Virus record (IMG/VR): IMGVR_UViG_3300007539_000027
Span: 1 to 52,319 of that record
Reading direction: 5' to 3' (one strand)
DNA length: 52,319 bases
DNA from: a virus
The notes beneath the pieces are model-generated. The model saw nothing but the letters and a program-made list of their open reading frames with translations, did not search any database and had not been told where the DNA came from. Shown piece by piece: positions 7,205-19,600 of this stretch. Both the position numbers and the translations under genes were made by a program. Position 1 is the first letter of the stretch; every line of letters begins with the position of its first letter.

Positions 7205-8129
7205 ACTTTACTTCATCCCCAATGCGGTTGTAATTAGAATCACAACGCCCCATTTTCTCTGCTTGAATGAATGGCATTCCAACGTTCAAGTAATCCTCAT
7301 AGAGGATGTTCATATCCCACATGTTATCACAATGTTTGAATTGAGATTTAATAGCGTGATACTTACCGAGCAATGCGGCGTATTCCAATACATATTTATC
7401 ATGGTTCTTGATGACCTTTTTCGCAAGAACCGTCTTATCAATACCTCTAGTTACTGCTAGAATATTGAGAAATGGTGTAGACGCATCGGGATTTTTTAGT
7501 AGTTCTTTTGCTTCGGGAACTTGATACGCCCAAGATTCTTGTTCTACATCATGGCAGTTTTTGAAGTTCTTGAAACGAAGTTCAAATTCTCTTTCGATGA
7601 CTAGAATTGCCATCTTCTTCATGAAGATCAAAGCATTATCGATCTTCGATTGGGTCATGGGGTTTTTTACTTTTTGATACTTGATTTCCCCATCATCATT
7701 CATGTATCCTTCGTAGTCCTTTGAGTAAGACCTAATTTCACCTTGATAGTTGATACCATCATGTAGTTCTTTTGGAGTAAATTCGATATATCTTTTTAGT
7801 CCAGACTTAAGAGTATCGAATACATCTCTCTTCATTCTGACTACAGAAATGTTGAAGAAAGTAAAAACATTAATGAAAGTTGTTTCGTGCTGCTTCAATT
7901 CCATAGCACGAAGGTCTTCTTGACAAAGACCCATGAGGACATCGCCCTTTTGTACTTCTTTTCTATCTTTAATATATTTTTTAACTTCTAACTCAAGAGG
8001 ATGTTGTGGTTTATACTCTGGAATAACCAGATCACCATCCGTAATCATTTGAGTTGGAATTTTTGTTGGAATACTCTCTTTCCATGCAAGATCCCAAGGC
8101 TTCTCGTCGATAAGAATTTTCTTTTTCAT
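7185..8129 (-). CDS. Possible tail-fibre assembly protein (DUF4376-like segment)
   Basis: 314 residues from ATG at 8129, which overlaps the stop of the fibre gene in TGATG; an upstream in-frame start at 8174 would run into that gene. Most of the protein is unrecognised. Around residues 195-270 there is an EQESWAYQVPEAKELL helix followed by PDASTPFLNILAVTRGIDKT and a further helix. This resembles the DUF4376 helical segment found in many phage tail-fibre assembly proteins (W...A...L.....TPFL..LA..RG). Together with coupling to the fibre gene, this suggests a role in fibre folding or attachment. The N-terminal 190 residues, with EFTPKELHDG and a DYEGYMNDDGEIKY segment, are of unknown role. The assembly role is an inference. 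Confidence 0.6.
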   Translation of the reverse strand: MKKKILIDEKPWDLAWKESIPTKIPTQMITDGDLVIPEYKPQHPLELEVKKYIKDRKEVQKGDVLMGLCQEDLRAMELKQHETTFINVFTFFNISVVRMKRDVFDTLKSGLKRYIEFTPKELHDGINYQGEIRSYSKDYEGYMNDDGEIKYQKVKNPMTQSKIDNALIFMKKMAILVIEREFELRFKNFKNCHDVEQESWAYQVPEAKELLKNPDASTPFLNILAVTRGIDKTVLAKKVIKNHDKYVLEYAALLGKYHAIKSQFKHCDNMWDMNILYEDYLNVGMPFIQAEKMGRCDSNYNRIGDEVKYGTFGF

Positions 8130-9523
8130 CACTGATATCTGGTAGAGGTTACAGTAAATGCGCCAGTGTGACAAGTACCAGAGGATTGACCCTGGTGTCC
8201 TTTAGGTTCTGTTTTAAATCCACACATAACAAAACTATCGTTTGAATGGAAGATCTTAAATGTTCTGTTGTTTTGACGAGCGTTACCAGAACCACCAGAA
8301 CCAGAATAGTTACCTACACAATAACCCCAGTCCTGTCCCATTTCCATGTTTTCTTCACCAGAAGCAACATCAGTCTGATTAAAGTTAGAAATTCTACTTC
8401 CAGTATTATGGGTAAACTTCATCCACTGCTGAGTTACGTTGCCACCATTTCCGTGGTAACCAACGTTCCACTTAGTAGATAGCGATTTTTTCCAACCATC
8501 ACCACCGATATTCGTTGTGGACCAGTTACCAGTAGATTCTGTAGCAAATTCAATGTATCTTGAGTTACTTGTGTCACCATAAGAATAACCTCTGTTTTCA
8601 CCCTCAGTAGCAGATGCGTGGTTGTTACCATGACCTCCGCTAACTCTTGACATAATCTCAGACATAAAGTTTAGTCTATTCCAAGACTGAGAACCTAGGT
8701 CACCACCACCAGTAACGTATCCTCTTTGTGTGGTCTGACCAGATACTGCACCAGGGTCATCGCACGATGCATAAAGGTCCCAGGTAGCACCAATGCTATC
8801 AGGTGTGGTAGAATAGTTATCAGTGTGGTTGTAGTCAGGAGATGAACCAGCAGTTCTGCCTGTTCCCGTGTGCAAGTTAATAGAAGAGGTGTGTGGGGAG
8901 TTACTACCCCAACCGTTGTTACCACCATAAACATAACCGTTGTAGTCACTAAAGTTACCATCAACGTATGTTGCTGCTCTGTCTAGTTGGTCACCACGAC
9001 AAATAGTAACGTCTGTTGCGTGGAATGTTTGGTTGACAGTTCTCCATGGGTTAGCACCACGATATCCTCCACACAAGAAACCATGAGTGAAGATACTTCT
9101 GTATTTAAATTCGGAACCAATCGTAATGTTATAAGTGTTGCCACCACTGTCAATCCATTGTCCTTGACCAGAGAATGGTAGATATCCACTGGAAGGAGTA
9201 GATGGGTTTTGTAGGTTAGTGTTAAAACTTGGTGCGTTATCTCCAGTAGTAGCACCACCAGCAGGCATTGATGAAGTGCCGCTAGGGTTACCACCTACAA
9301 ATGCAGCAGTGGGTGATGCCCAGTATGCTGTTTGTCCATCAGAGAACAACTGTGATCCAGCAGTCTCTATTGATTGTTCTGGAAGCGAAGCGAATGGCTG
9401 ACCATTTCTAAGCAGACTACCAGTGAAATTAATATCACCAGTAATATTGGCACCGACCTCAATGTCGATTGATCCAGCACCAGCTATATTGGTAATGTTA
9501 TCTACCCTAATTTTGGACGCCAT
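8129..9523 (-). CDS. Tail-fibre-like protein with kelch-type repeats
   Basis: 464 residues. The N-terminus (MASKIRVDNITNIAGAG, then a GDINFTGSLLRNGQPFASLP segment) is the type often seen on marine phage virion fibres and may attach to the virion. From about residue 130 to the end, Gly-Gly-Tyr blades recur roughly every 40-60 residues: GFLCGGYRG, GYVYGGNNG, GYVTGGGD, GYSYGDTSN, VGYHGNGGN, YCVGNYSGSGG. This looks like a kelch- or galactose-oxidase-like beta-propeller, a plausible glycan-binding receptor tip. Trp, Asn and His are abundant. A CTAAATA box lies 27 bases upstream of the ATG, so transcription may start here; the putative assembly gene follows directly. Confidence 0.75.
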   Translation of the reverse strand: MASKIRVDNITNIAGAGSIDIEVGANITGDINFTGSLLRNGQPFASLPEQSIETAGSQLFSDGQTAYWASPTAAFVGGNPSGTSSMPAGGATTGDNAPSFNTNLQNPSTPSSGYLPFSGQGQWIDSGGNTYNITIGSEFKYRSIFTHGFLCGGYRGANPWRTVNQTFHATDVTICRGDQLDRAATYVDGNFSDYNGYVYGGNNGWGSNSPHTSSINLHTGTGRTAGSSPDYNHTDNYSTTPDSIGATWDLYASCDDPGAVSGQTTQRGYVTGGGDLGSQSWNRLNFMSEIMSRVSGGHGNNHASATEGENRGYSYGDTSNSRYIEFATESTGNWSTTNIGGDGWKKSLSTKWNVGYHGNGGNVTQQWMKFTHNTGSRISNFNQTDVASGEENMEMGQDWGYCVGNYSGSGGSGNARQNNRTFKIFHSNDSFVMCGFKTEPKGHQGQSSGTCHTGAFTVTSTRYQ

Positions 9524-9544
9524 TCTGCTACCAGCTTTACACTA

Positions 9545-9889
9545 TTAATTATTTAGACGGTCAACAACCTCTTTATACTCGGTCAACAACTCCAAATACT
9601 GATCTTCTGTCAGCGACGTTCCTTCTTTCAATCCTGCTGCAACGAACTCTTTGTCAATAATATGACTTTCGATACTTGCTTTTAAGATAGATTCGGATCT
9701 AAGATCTGTTCCTGCTTGTTTTGCAGTTTTAACAGCACTTGGTTGTTCGTAGTCAACAATAATTCTACCTTCATCAATAACTAATTGTTCTACATGAAGT
9801 ACATTATATTCTTGAGCACCAACAGGAGCATATTCTAAAACTGGTGTAGTGATGATAGCATTATCATCGATCCATGCGTATAATTTCAT
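9545..9889 (-). CDS. Small protein of unknown function next to fibre genes
   Basis: 114 residues from ATG at 9889, which overlaps the previous stop (TAATG); an in-frame TTG- or GTG-type start at 9910 is less likely. The N-terminal half looks like beta structure (KLYAWIDDNAIITTPVLEYA, then VEQLVIDEGRIIVDYEQP) and the C-terminal half is helical (SIESHIIDKEFVAAGLKE, then DQYLELLTEYKEVVDRLNN). No family is recognised. Its place between two fibre proteins and the strong coupling to the upstream one suggest a fibre-associated or chaperone role, but that is only positional. Confidence 0.7.
   Translation of the reverse strand: MKLYAWIDDNAIITTPVLEYAPVGAQEYNVLHVEQLVIDEGRIIVDYEQPSAVKTAKQAGTDLRSESILKASIESHIIDKEFVAAGLKEGTSLTEDQYLELLTEYKEVVDRLNN
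9550..9556 (-). promoter_or_regulatory. CTAAATA late-type box upstream of fibre gene
   Basis: Minus-strand CTAAATA, 27 bases before the ATG at 9523 and overlapping the end of the preceding ORF. The same heptamer stands in the gaps at 10653, 20011, 33999 and 35970, which supports a functional late promoter variant. Confidence 0.5.
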
Positions 9890-10626
9890 TATGCTACTCT
9901 CCTTACCCAAAAACGTTTGTTGTCACCGTTGAATGCGTGATATCCAATCCAATCCCAGTTTCTACTGTTGTTAGTCCACTTGTTATAACCAATAACAAGA
10001 GATGAAGTATCACTACCAACATAGTACATGTATTTATTTGTAGGACCAGTGGTAAACCAAACTTTACCAGCAGGGTCAGCACCAGATCCTCCAAAGAAGT
10101 GGTCAAAGTAAAAATGACTTAGAGTTTGGTCAGCTCTGTTAAAGTTTGCAGAACCATCTGTTGCTCTATAGTGTGCTCTAAATTCGCTACCATAGGTAGA
10201 ACCATTTGGGTAGAGATACAAGTCAACGTTGGAAGCACCACCTGAAGATGTATACCACATCTCATACACAGCATTAGGCACGAGACCAGTTCTCATGTAC
10301 ATATCGTTGTTACTACTATAATAGTAGTGAACATCATTAAAGTTCTCAAGTAGAAGTAGGGGTTCACTAGAACCAGGGTCACCACGTTCAATAATATTTT
10401 GACCGCCGCCCTTGCCAATCTCTGCCCAAGTACCATTATAGTAGAAGTCTACCCATCCTTCATCGTTAATACCTACAGTACCCTCCTGTGGATTTGAAGG
10501 TCTATTGGAACTAGTCCAATGATTGACCTTCAATCTTCCTGGTGTGGTATCTAGTGTATTGCCACTGTAGAGATGGATATCATCATCTGCAAGACCTCTC
10601 AGTTCTTGCACACGTAAAATACTCAT
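9889..10626 (-). CDS. Small tail-fibre or virion structural protein
   Basis: 245 residues. The N-terminus (MSILRVQELRGLADDDIHL) is a virion-attachment-like start, similar in style to the 464-residue fibre protein. Residues 40-75 contain a RPSNPQEGTVGIN...GTWAEIG element related to the repeats of the 1712-residue protein. The remainder is Gly, Tyr, Asn and Trp rich beta sequence (YEMWYTSSGGASNVDLYLYP, FDHFFGGSGADPAGKVWFTT) and looks like a compact receptor-binding or decoration domain. CTAAATA lies 27 bases upstream. The stop overlaps the next start. A role in host recognition is inferred from composition and neighbours. Confidence 0.7.
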   Translation of the reverse strand: MSILRVQELRGLADDDIHLYSGNTLDTTPGRLKVNHWTSSNRPSNPQEGTVGINDEGWVDFYYNGTWAEIGKGGGQNIIERGDPGSSEPLLLLENFNDVHYYYSSNNDMYMRTGLVPNAVYEMWYTSSGGASNVDLYLYPNGSTYGSEFRAHYRATDGSANFNRADQTLSHFYFDHFFGGSGADPAGKVWFTTGPTNKYMYYVGSDTSSLVIGYNKWTNNSRNWDWIGYHAFNGDNKRFWVRRVA

Positions 10627-10652
10627 TGTGATAAAAGTCTCTGTGTATGATA

Positions 10653-10659
10653 TATTTAG
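10653..10659 (-). promoter_or_regulatory. CTAAATA late-type box
   Basis: Minus-strand CTAAATA overlapping the stop codon of the 3106-residue gene and 27 bases before the ATG at 10626, the same spacing as the box before the 464-residue fibre gene. Confidence 0.5.
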
Positions 10660-13600
10660 ATGATCACGAAGGTGCTGGAATTTCCGACCGTTACGGTTAC
10701 CCCGTTAGCAATTTCTAGATCACCACACGCAAATGCGTTAGTGTTTGCTGGAACTGTGATACTCTCATTGAGAGAGTTTGGATTACTCTTGATAACACCG
10801 TAAGTATCCAACCATTGAGCAGCACCGTTAGCACGTAGTTTTCCAGTGACATTGATATCACCAGTGACTTCTAGTTCGTATTGTGGGTCAGCGCCATTGA
10901 TACCGACCTTAGATAGTCTGTAAATGTCAGTGCCATTAGTTGCTTCAGTCCATCTAGAAGTTACGAACTCTGCGTTGTTCTGGAATAGTTGACCATTGAA
11001 GTTAACGTCACCCTGAACATTGAGTTGATAGTTTCTAGTGATGTTTGCACCATCAGTTGTATCAACACCAGAGAAAGCAGAAGTGTTGATTGCAACTCTA
11101 TTGGTAGTACCCTTGATTGCAAGAGCTGGTGTTGCTTGATAAGTAGCAGCACCAGAACCGTCAGTTGCGTTGATCGCAAATACGTCATCTGCAATAACTT
11201 GGTTGGTGAGACGGAAGTTAGATAGATGACCACCAGAGTAAGATCCACCAGTTGCACCTTGTAGATATAGATAAGCTCCAGTGTTAGTGGTGCCTCTATT
11301 AACTGCCATGTACTCGGTGGCATGTACTTCGTCAGCATGGAGTTTATCCCATCTTACTGTTGAAGTTCCTAGTTCACCATAACCATCTTGCTTAGGAATT
11401 AACTGACCAGTTCCTTTAACGATCAGTACAGTGTTAGCAGTTGCTGCTGGAGCTTCTGCAACAAAGTAGAACGATGCTTGATCACTACCACTGATATCCT
11501 TCTTATACGCAATTCTACCGTCTGCGCTTTCAGCACGGAAGTCAAGAGCAGCAAATGTATTTGCGTCGCTGTTGGTATTTTGAATTAGAGCACCAGCAGA
11601 AGTTCCTGCTGCCATTCCAATTACGTCAGCAGCAACATCAGTTTCTGTAGAAGCATAACTTACATGCAGTGGGCGTTTTGCATTTGCTTGTGAAGTTCCA
11701 ATACCAACTCTGTCGTTGGTGTAGTCAACAGTAAATACGTTACCGTCAACATTGAGGTTGCGAGCAAATGCAACTTCTCTCTGAACTGTTAGTGTACCCT
11801 CAACATAGAGGTTTGAAGTTGGGTCAGTTGGACCACCAGAGTTAAGGATGTTCAGCGTTCCAGTCATGCTGTCGCCAGCTTTCAGAACGTTGAGTGATGC
11901 AGCACCAATTACTTGACCAGGAATACCATTGCCATCAGCAACTAGTGTGATATCATGTGCTTCAAAACTTCCAGTTGCATCACGCATAACAGCGTTTCTG
12001 ATGCTTGGGTTTCCTAGTGCATCATAGACGGTTGCACCATTAGCAGAAGTGAATACTGTGTTTCCTTCATGCCATGCAGGACTATTATTAACAGTAAATG
12101 AATTATTACTACCTACAATAATGTTTAGAGAACCACTGCCATCAGCAGCAGTACCACCAGAAGCAACAATTGCAGAGTTGTAGTTAGGAGCAAACTGCTG
12201 AGAAGAACTGAAGTAGATACCAGGAGATGTACCTGTATTAGCAGCAATTCTTCTACCAAGTCTTAGGTTTGCTGTACCAGAATCAACTTCAAGAGATGCA
12301 GCAGCATATGTATTGCTATCCGCAAGAGCATAGTCAGTCCATGCAGCATACTTAGTAACTGCATTAGAAGATGCAAGACCTAGTTGATATGAACCAGCAA
12401 ATCCACCAGTCAATAGAACTGCGGTTATAATTGTAAAATTGTTGGATGCATCTTGTGTGTCCTGTTGTGGATCTCTGTTGGTAATGTACATTGTGCCCAA
12501 TGCCTGAGCACCAGTAACATCGTAGATGTTGACCTGCTTACCACTATCAAAGATACCTCCATATTGAGAATCGTTTAGCAGAACACCATCAAATAGAATT
12601 TGATATGCTTTCTTACCAGATAGTAGAGAGTTACCAGATTGTGCTAGTGGTTCTTTAATTTCAATCTTAGTATCAAATGCCTTCTCTGACATGAAAGAAG
12701 GAAGTCTGCTATCAAAGAACTCACCTTCGTTAGTGTGAACAGCATTTCTATACCAAGCAGCAGTCTTATTCTTAAGTCTATAAGCGTCTGGTCCTTCAGG
12801 TCTTCCTGAGGAAGCGTCGTTACCAGATGTCCAAACTTTATTCCAATCACCAAACTGCGATACACCAAAACCAGTACCACGAAGGTAAATATTGGCTCTT
12901 TCATCATTACCAGTATCTGGGAGTGCAAGTTGCTTAATACCACCATATGAAGTATCAAGGTCAATACCGCCAGGTCTGATAGTTAGAAGTGCGTGCTTAC
13001 CAGAGTTACCTGTAGTAGCGTTCTGCAGTCCTACCTCAGGCCATTCTTGATATAGATTAGTAACGTTGTTGAACTTGTTCTCTACTGTCAAACCTGCGCT
13101 ATACAGGTTAGGAGCAGAGTTCGTTACGTCACCGCTAGTATCAGAAGTAATTAGTTTTGCCGATGTAGCAGTGCCTTCAATATCAATCTTATATTCTCCA
13201 CTTAGTCTATTCTTAGGAAGAGTACCTTTGATTTGGTTACTGGAATCTTGGTAGAATTCACCATCTCTTCCAGCAGATCCTAGGAATTCTGCAATCAGAC
13301 CAGATCCAGCACCAGTCTTGAGCGTGACGGATCCGTTTCCGTCTGCTCCGACAATAAACTGTGCCTTCTTAAGTCTTACAACACCAACTGTTCCATACTC
13401 ATCAATAGAACCTGTAGATCCTTCTCCACCTGCTCTAGCAACGTCAATAGAGACGTTTGCAAACTGCTTGGAAACAGTGGATCTTTTTGCTACAAGTTGA
13501 AGATTATTACCATTGCCAATTTCTGGTGGATCTTGCGAGATTGTAAAGTCTGTATCATAACCAGTACCAGGAGAAGTAACAGTTACTTTAGTAACTACGC

Positions 13601-16600
13601 CATTATCAACTCTGATGTTTGCCTTCAGACCTGTACCATTACCACCATCTAGTCCAACGTCAAAGAATACGTTGTTACCACCAAGATCAGAAGCATATCC
13701 ACTACCACCATTAAGAATGATAACCTGATCAATAAATTCAGATCTTTGTAGAGATGCGTCAAAAATTAGTGGAGAAGAACCTCTACTGAATTCTAGGAGA
13801 GTTCCTGCAGGAATAGCAGCAGTTAGTGGTTGATCAATTGTAATCGTTGTTGTTTGATCATCGGTAGATACACTATCAATAGATGTTCCTTGTTGTATAC
13901 CATTACCAGTGGCAAGAGTATGACCAACCAACATGTCACCATTATCATCAAATACAAGTGTGGTTGCGTTGATAGCAGCATTTGTTGCAAGAGCATAGAA
14001 GTATCTGGTTTCTGCACCCTTGATAGATTGTACTGTTTCTGCATAAGACTGGTCACCTCTTAGGAAGGTGAAGGAGTTTGCAGCAGTATCATTGTTTGCC
14101 AATCTTGCTGTAGAAATAATACCAGAAACAATCTGATCAGCAGAGAAGCTTGTAGATGCAAGAGATACCCAGTTGTTAATATCGGAAGCAGATGTGTTAA
14201 TAACACGATCAACATTAACCTCAACTGGTACAGTATCACTACTGTTAATAGCATCAGTTTCAAGCATCTTGATGTTATTAACAATGTCACCATACAGTCT
14301 GCTTTCAATGTTGGCATCTGCTTGTGCAGAAACACCGTTTGCACCTAGACCACCAGAGAAGGTAACCGTAGGAGCAGTGGTGTATCCGACACCACCTTTA
14401 TAACCGTTAGCAGTAATGATGGTGACAGAAACAACTTGACCACCTGCAATTTGTGCAGTGGCTTGTGCTCCAACAGCACCTGCTTGTGGACTACCACCAG
14501 AGATGTTAACTGTTGGTGGAGTGATGTAACCAGAACCAGCGTCAGTAACAACAATCTGATAGACAACACCTTGTCTATATTCAGTTGCTTGCAAACGACC
14601 ACCAGATACATCACCGATGAATACGTCACCGAGTGTAAACTGGATAGTAGGATCAACACCAAATCCTAGGAATAGACTGTCATTATCATTATTAAGAATG
14701 AACGAACCACTAATATCTTGTTGGATAGCAATGTCACCAGCAAGCGCACCTTCAAGTGCTAGTCTTTCCGTTTGATCGGCAACAGTATAGACATTGAATG
14801 GTCTTAGAGCAGGGATCTGGTCAATATTAATCTTACCACTATCGGTAAGTTCTACCAGTGCTCTAGGAACTGGGTTGGTAGAATATGGTTTGTTGAGGTA
14901 TGGACCCAGGTTGTTGATAATAAAGTTTCTAACTGCTGCCTGAGTTGGTAGTTTAGAGTTACTTGCGTTAGCACCACCAAGACTTTCAGATGCGTCGAAA
15001 CCAGTAACAATGACATCACCACCTCTGAGTTTCAAGAATTCAACTTCCGAGATGGTAACCGTACCAGTGAAGGTGATATTACCAGTTCTGTTTTCAATCT
15101 GAGCAAATGTACCAACCTTAAAGTCACCAAGTTCATCAGTACCTGAGCAGTAAACACGACCATAATTCTGTGATACCTGCTCAAATGCTTCAATCTTAGT
15201 ACCACCGTTTTCTGGTAGTGCATTGTAAGTAGTACCAGAACCTGCAAATTCCCAAGTGTGGGAAGAAGAGTTAACAATAGATGGTCTGTGTAGACGTACT
15301 TTTAGAGTTGTGCCATATGTTGCTTGATGATAGTTGACCAGTGCTAGGTGATCAATTTCTTGACCAGTCAATTCATCAACAAATCTTGCAGAACCAGCAC
15401 CAGATCCATCAGATAGAGTAACTTTTGCACCGAAGTTAGGACCTTCAGTTACAGAGACTGGATCAATATAGTCAATGAAGTATTCAATATCTGGATCATA
15501 TGTGCGATATCCGTCAAGTTTGACGATGTAGTGCTCAAGTGGAGATCTGCCAAGTTTAGTAATGCTGAATTCTGTTCTACCAGTAACAGATTCTGTTACC
15601 GTGTCAACGGTTGCTCTAACGTAACTCGCACCTTCACCAAATCCTTGGTCAAATTCATATGCCTCGTCTCTATATCCTGATGCTCTTAGAGCGTAGACAC
15701 CAAAGTTTGTAGCGGAGTTAGTGATAGATGCATAACCACCACTTTCAGCAAGAACGCCATCCTCGCAGAAGATAACGAAGACGGAAACCAACTGGGTGTA
15801 ACCATCATTGATAACTTTATATCCAGTACCACCCTGTGAGACAATAGTGAATGCAGATGCAACCATGGACTTACCCTGGTTGGGGAATTCTGCAGTTCCA
15901 TCAGCATTTAGACCAGCAAATGGACAGTTAGGTTGCTTGACCTTAGAACCGTCAATCAGAGCACCACTACCACCCAAGAAGGAGATAATAGAAGAGTTCT
16001 GAGTATATGGAGACGCTTCAATGATTGGGAAATCATCAACAACCGATCTAATAGTTGCGATATTACCAGCAGCATCTTCAATATAGAATTCTGGTTTTTG
16101 TTCGATGCTGGATGTATCATATAGTATTCCATAAGTTCTGGAAGTAGATCCAGCGGCGACTGTCTCATCTAGAATATCTTCTAGAAGATCCATTGCAGTT
16201 GTGATCGAAGACGCTACGTTATCACACAAAGGTGTGGTGTTGTAGAGAAGAATGTTCCAATCTTCTTTCTGTGGAATTGGAGAAGTTGTAGTTACAGGAT
16301 CGTAGATAACATATGTTTTATCTGTTAGAGCAGATACAAACGTATGTGCATCACCAGAGGCAGTTCCTGCATTTCCCACATTACATGTGATTTGGATTGG
16401 ACCAGAACCACTAACATTAGTAATTGGATAACTATCACCCCAGTTAGAATCAAATCTATCAGGACTTGCGTGTTGACCACCTTGGCAAGAGAATGTGATT
16501 GCTCCTTCAGCAAATGCAATTCTGTCGCTGGTAGTTGGAATACCATTAGCAGGTGCAGCAATTGTGACAGTAACATCACCTGTTGCTGGATTGTATGTTG

Positions 16601-19600
16601 CAGTTGTGGGAGTTGCTGCTTCTACAGTTCCATCAGTCCAGTTGCGGATTGCTTGAATTACAAGATTTTTGGTCTGCTGGAAAGCATAGATGGTTTCATC
16701 TCTTTGTGCTTCGGGGATACCAGTTAGAGAAGTACCAGTAAAGTAGAATTCTGCAGCATTGACAATACCAGCGTTGCCACCAAGACATAGATCTCGGATC
16801 AAACCAGATAGGACATGGTTGATATCTCTACGGCACTTTCTCTCGTTAACGTCACTGAGACCAAGAGAAGGATACTGAGTTTTGGTGTTGAGGTATGCTT
16901 GATCAGCAATAAGATCTCTGTTAGCAGCAATAAGATATGCTGCATCTAGATAAGTTCCAGATGTGTTGTTTGTAATAACATCAACAAAGAGATATGCTAG
17001 AGTATCGATAGCAGATGCTACGTTTGCACAAGCAGGAGTTGCTGTGTCATCAATGATAGTTGGGTCAACATATGGAATGAGACTGGTATACTCAGCAGCA
17101 TATAGTGGTTGTGTTAGAGATCCATCTCCAACTCTCCACTTTCTCATAGCAAAGATCATTAGTTCACGTACATATTCAAATGCACGGACAGTCTGGATTA
17201 CTTCATTGTCAACAAAGCCAACTTGTGCTCCAGTGATGTATCTCTTGGCAGCTCTGATAGTGTGAATATTGCTACCAAATTCCAAGTCCTGTAGAATAGC
17301 GTTGATAAAGTGACCGATGTCTCTACGGCACTTCTCATCACTAACAGGAATACTGAAACTTGGATAAACCTTCTGTCCAAGAGAACAACTTAGAAGTAGG
17401 TTCTCGATCTTGACGGTTTCATCTTCTGCAATAGAAACAATTTGATCAAGAGTTACAGTTGCTTCTCCAGTAGTGAAATTATCCCAAACAAAATTATCTA
17501 CATTATATGCAGTACCACCTACGGTTACAGTACCACCGCTAATATAAGTATGGGAATAAGTGCTACCACCAAGGAAAATCTTAAAGGTTGTATTTAAACC
17601 TACGTTAGTTACATCGTAAACGGAGTAGTAGAACTTAGCAAATTCTGCATTTACTTTTCCTAGAACTTCATCGGCAATGTAGTCGATGTTGTTTCTAATT
17701 TGTAGGCAAGCATCTTGGAACCTTCTTGCAACAGGAGGTGTTGCCTCAAATTTGTTTGGAGAGTTAAGTAGAGAGAACGTTACCGAATGTGATGCATAAG
17801 AAACCTTAGCATTTGATCCAGGTTGGAAGTTATCATTTCCATTAAGTCCTAGTGATGCAGAGACTTTCTTGGGAAGAACAAATCTTCTGGAACGACCGTC
17901 TGCATCTTCTATAACCTTGTAAATTCTTTGATATCCATTTAAGAAAGAAAGGTCTGGAGAATTAGTTGGCATTCCTTCGATGAAAATTTCATCGCCTTCT
18001 TTGAAATCGTGAATACCAGTAAATCCTAGAAGTTGGTTTGTATAGAATACAACACCACCAACATCATCATCGCCACCAAATCCACCAGTAAATGTTCCTT
18101 GTTGAGTAAAATCTAGACGAACGATAGAGAGTTTTGTAGTGGTATCTGTATCGTCAAATACAACCTCACCTTCTGGACGTGTAGAACGGATCTGTTGTGA
18201 GTTAAACAGATATGTTGTTCTAATATGTGTTAGTTCAACTGTACCAAGAGTTACCACACCTTGATCGTGGACTGGAGCACCAGTTGCGGGAGATGTACCT
18301 GCTTGTGTAACTTGATACGTATGTTCTGGTGTCCATACGTATGAATTAAGTGGATAAAATGTACTGTTTGCATACAGGGGAATATGATCTCCCGTAACAG
18401 GATCTAGACCACCATATCTAAAACGATCGGTTTGAGTAAAATTACCTGCTTGTACAATGAATTTTGCTTTACCAGCAACAGCAAAGTCTGGTTCGTTAGT
18501 GTCGGTTTCATCAAATGTAACCGCTTCAATAATACCTTGAGATGCACCGACAGAACCACGAACAATCTGACCAGCAGTCAATTGTGCGGGATAACTAGTA
18601 CCAATTGCAATACCAGTGTTTCCTGTGAAGGTAGTTTCAAATTTTTGTACAGCAAAATATTGCTGACCAATTGGCCAACTAAATCCAAAATCACCATTAG
18701 TAGTCATGTCATATGTGACACGCTGCTTGTCATCAAAGACCATCGCATAGTCCCATGTATGCGCTGATCTTCCAGTAGTCTGGTTGATATAATCTCTATA
18801 AGTAACACCAATAACGTAGTTCTTATCGCCAAATTTAAAGATGTGCTTATCTGGATTTTCTGGTCTGATAATTACCAGACGGAGGTTATCACCAACGATG
18901 GATGCATCTGGTGGAATAGAAATAGGGTTATCTTCAACATAATCACCACCAGAAATGATAATAGATTCCTTAACTCCAGGAGTTGCCCATGCTAGTTGAC
19001 ATGCTCTCTTAATGGTTCTAACAGGAGCAACAGCCGAGCGACCGTCGTTAGCATCGTTACCAATCTGTTGAGAAACATAAATTCTACCACCAACGTCGTT
19101 TGTTGCTAGGTTAAGGACGTACTCTGTAGTAGCGATCTTATCAGATCTATCTCCTAGTTGGGGTGTGATAGAACGTGGGAATACACCACCTTCATCACCA
19201 GTCTCATTGTAGAGGTAACCATTGGGGTCTACAATTCTAAAACCAATGTGTTTAAAGTTAACAGTACCATTCAGTTCAATTCCATCAGTGTGGATGGGAA
19301 GTGATGAAGAAGTAGTACCATTATTTAGTGCTTCATAGATATTGTTACCAGCATAACGGTAATCACCTTTTGCTAGAGTGGTTGGGTTAGATGTTAGTTC
19401 AATACCCGTATTGTTCATGTAAGTCTTGAACTGCGGACCACGCAATTCAAGGTCAGGCGTGATAAAATTATCAACGTCCATGTTGAGAATTCTCGCCGTA
19501 TCAGAAATGATAGACGTGGACGTTCTAATAGCACCATTAATGTCAAGTTCATAATCAATGGTGTCAAGAATTGCTTCTGCAGTAGCACCACCACCATTAC

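Noticed and set aside
10656-10900. S74 (intramolecular chaperone) autoprotease end of the fibre
   Set aside because: The C-terminus lacks the Ser-Asp type chaperone motif and ends in a short beta repeat.
16344-16727. 127-codon plus-strand frame in the giant fibre
   Set aside because: Ser/Cys-rich shadow of the fibre coding strand without its own start context.
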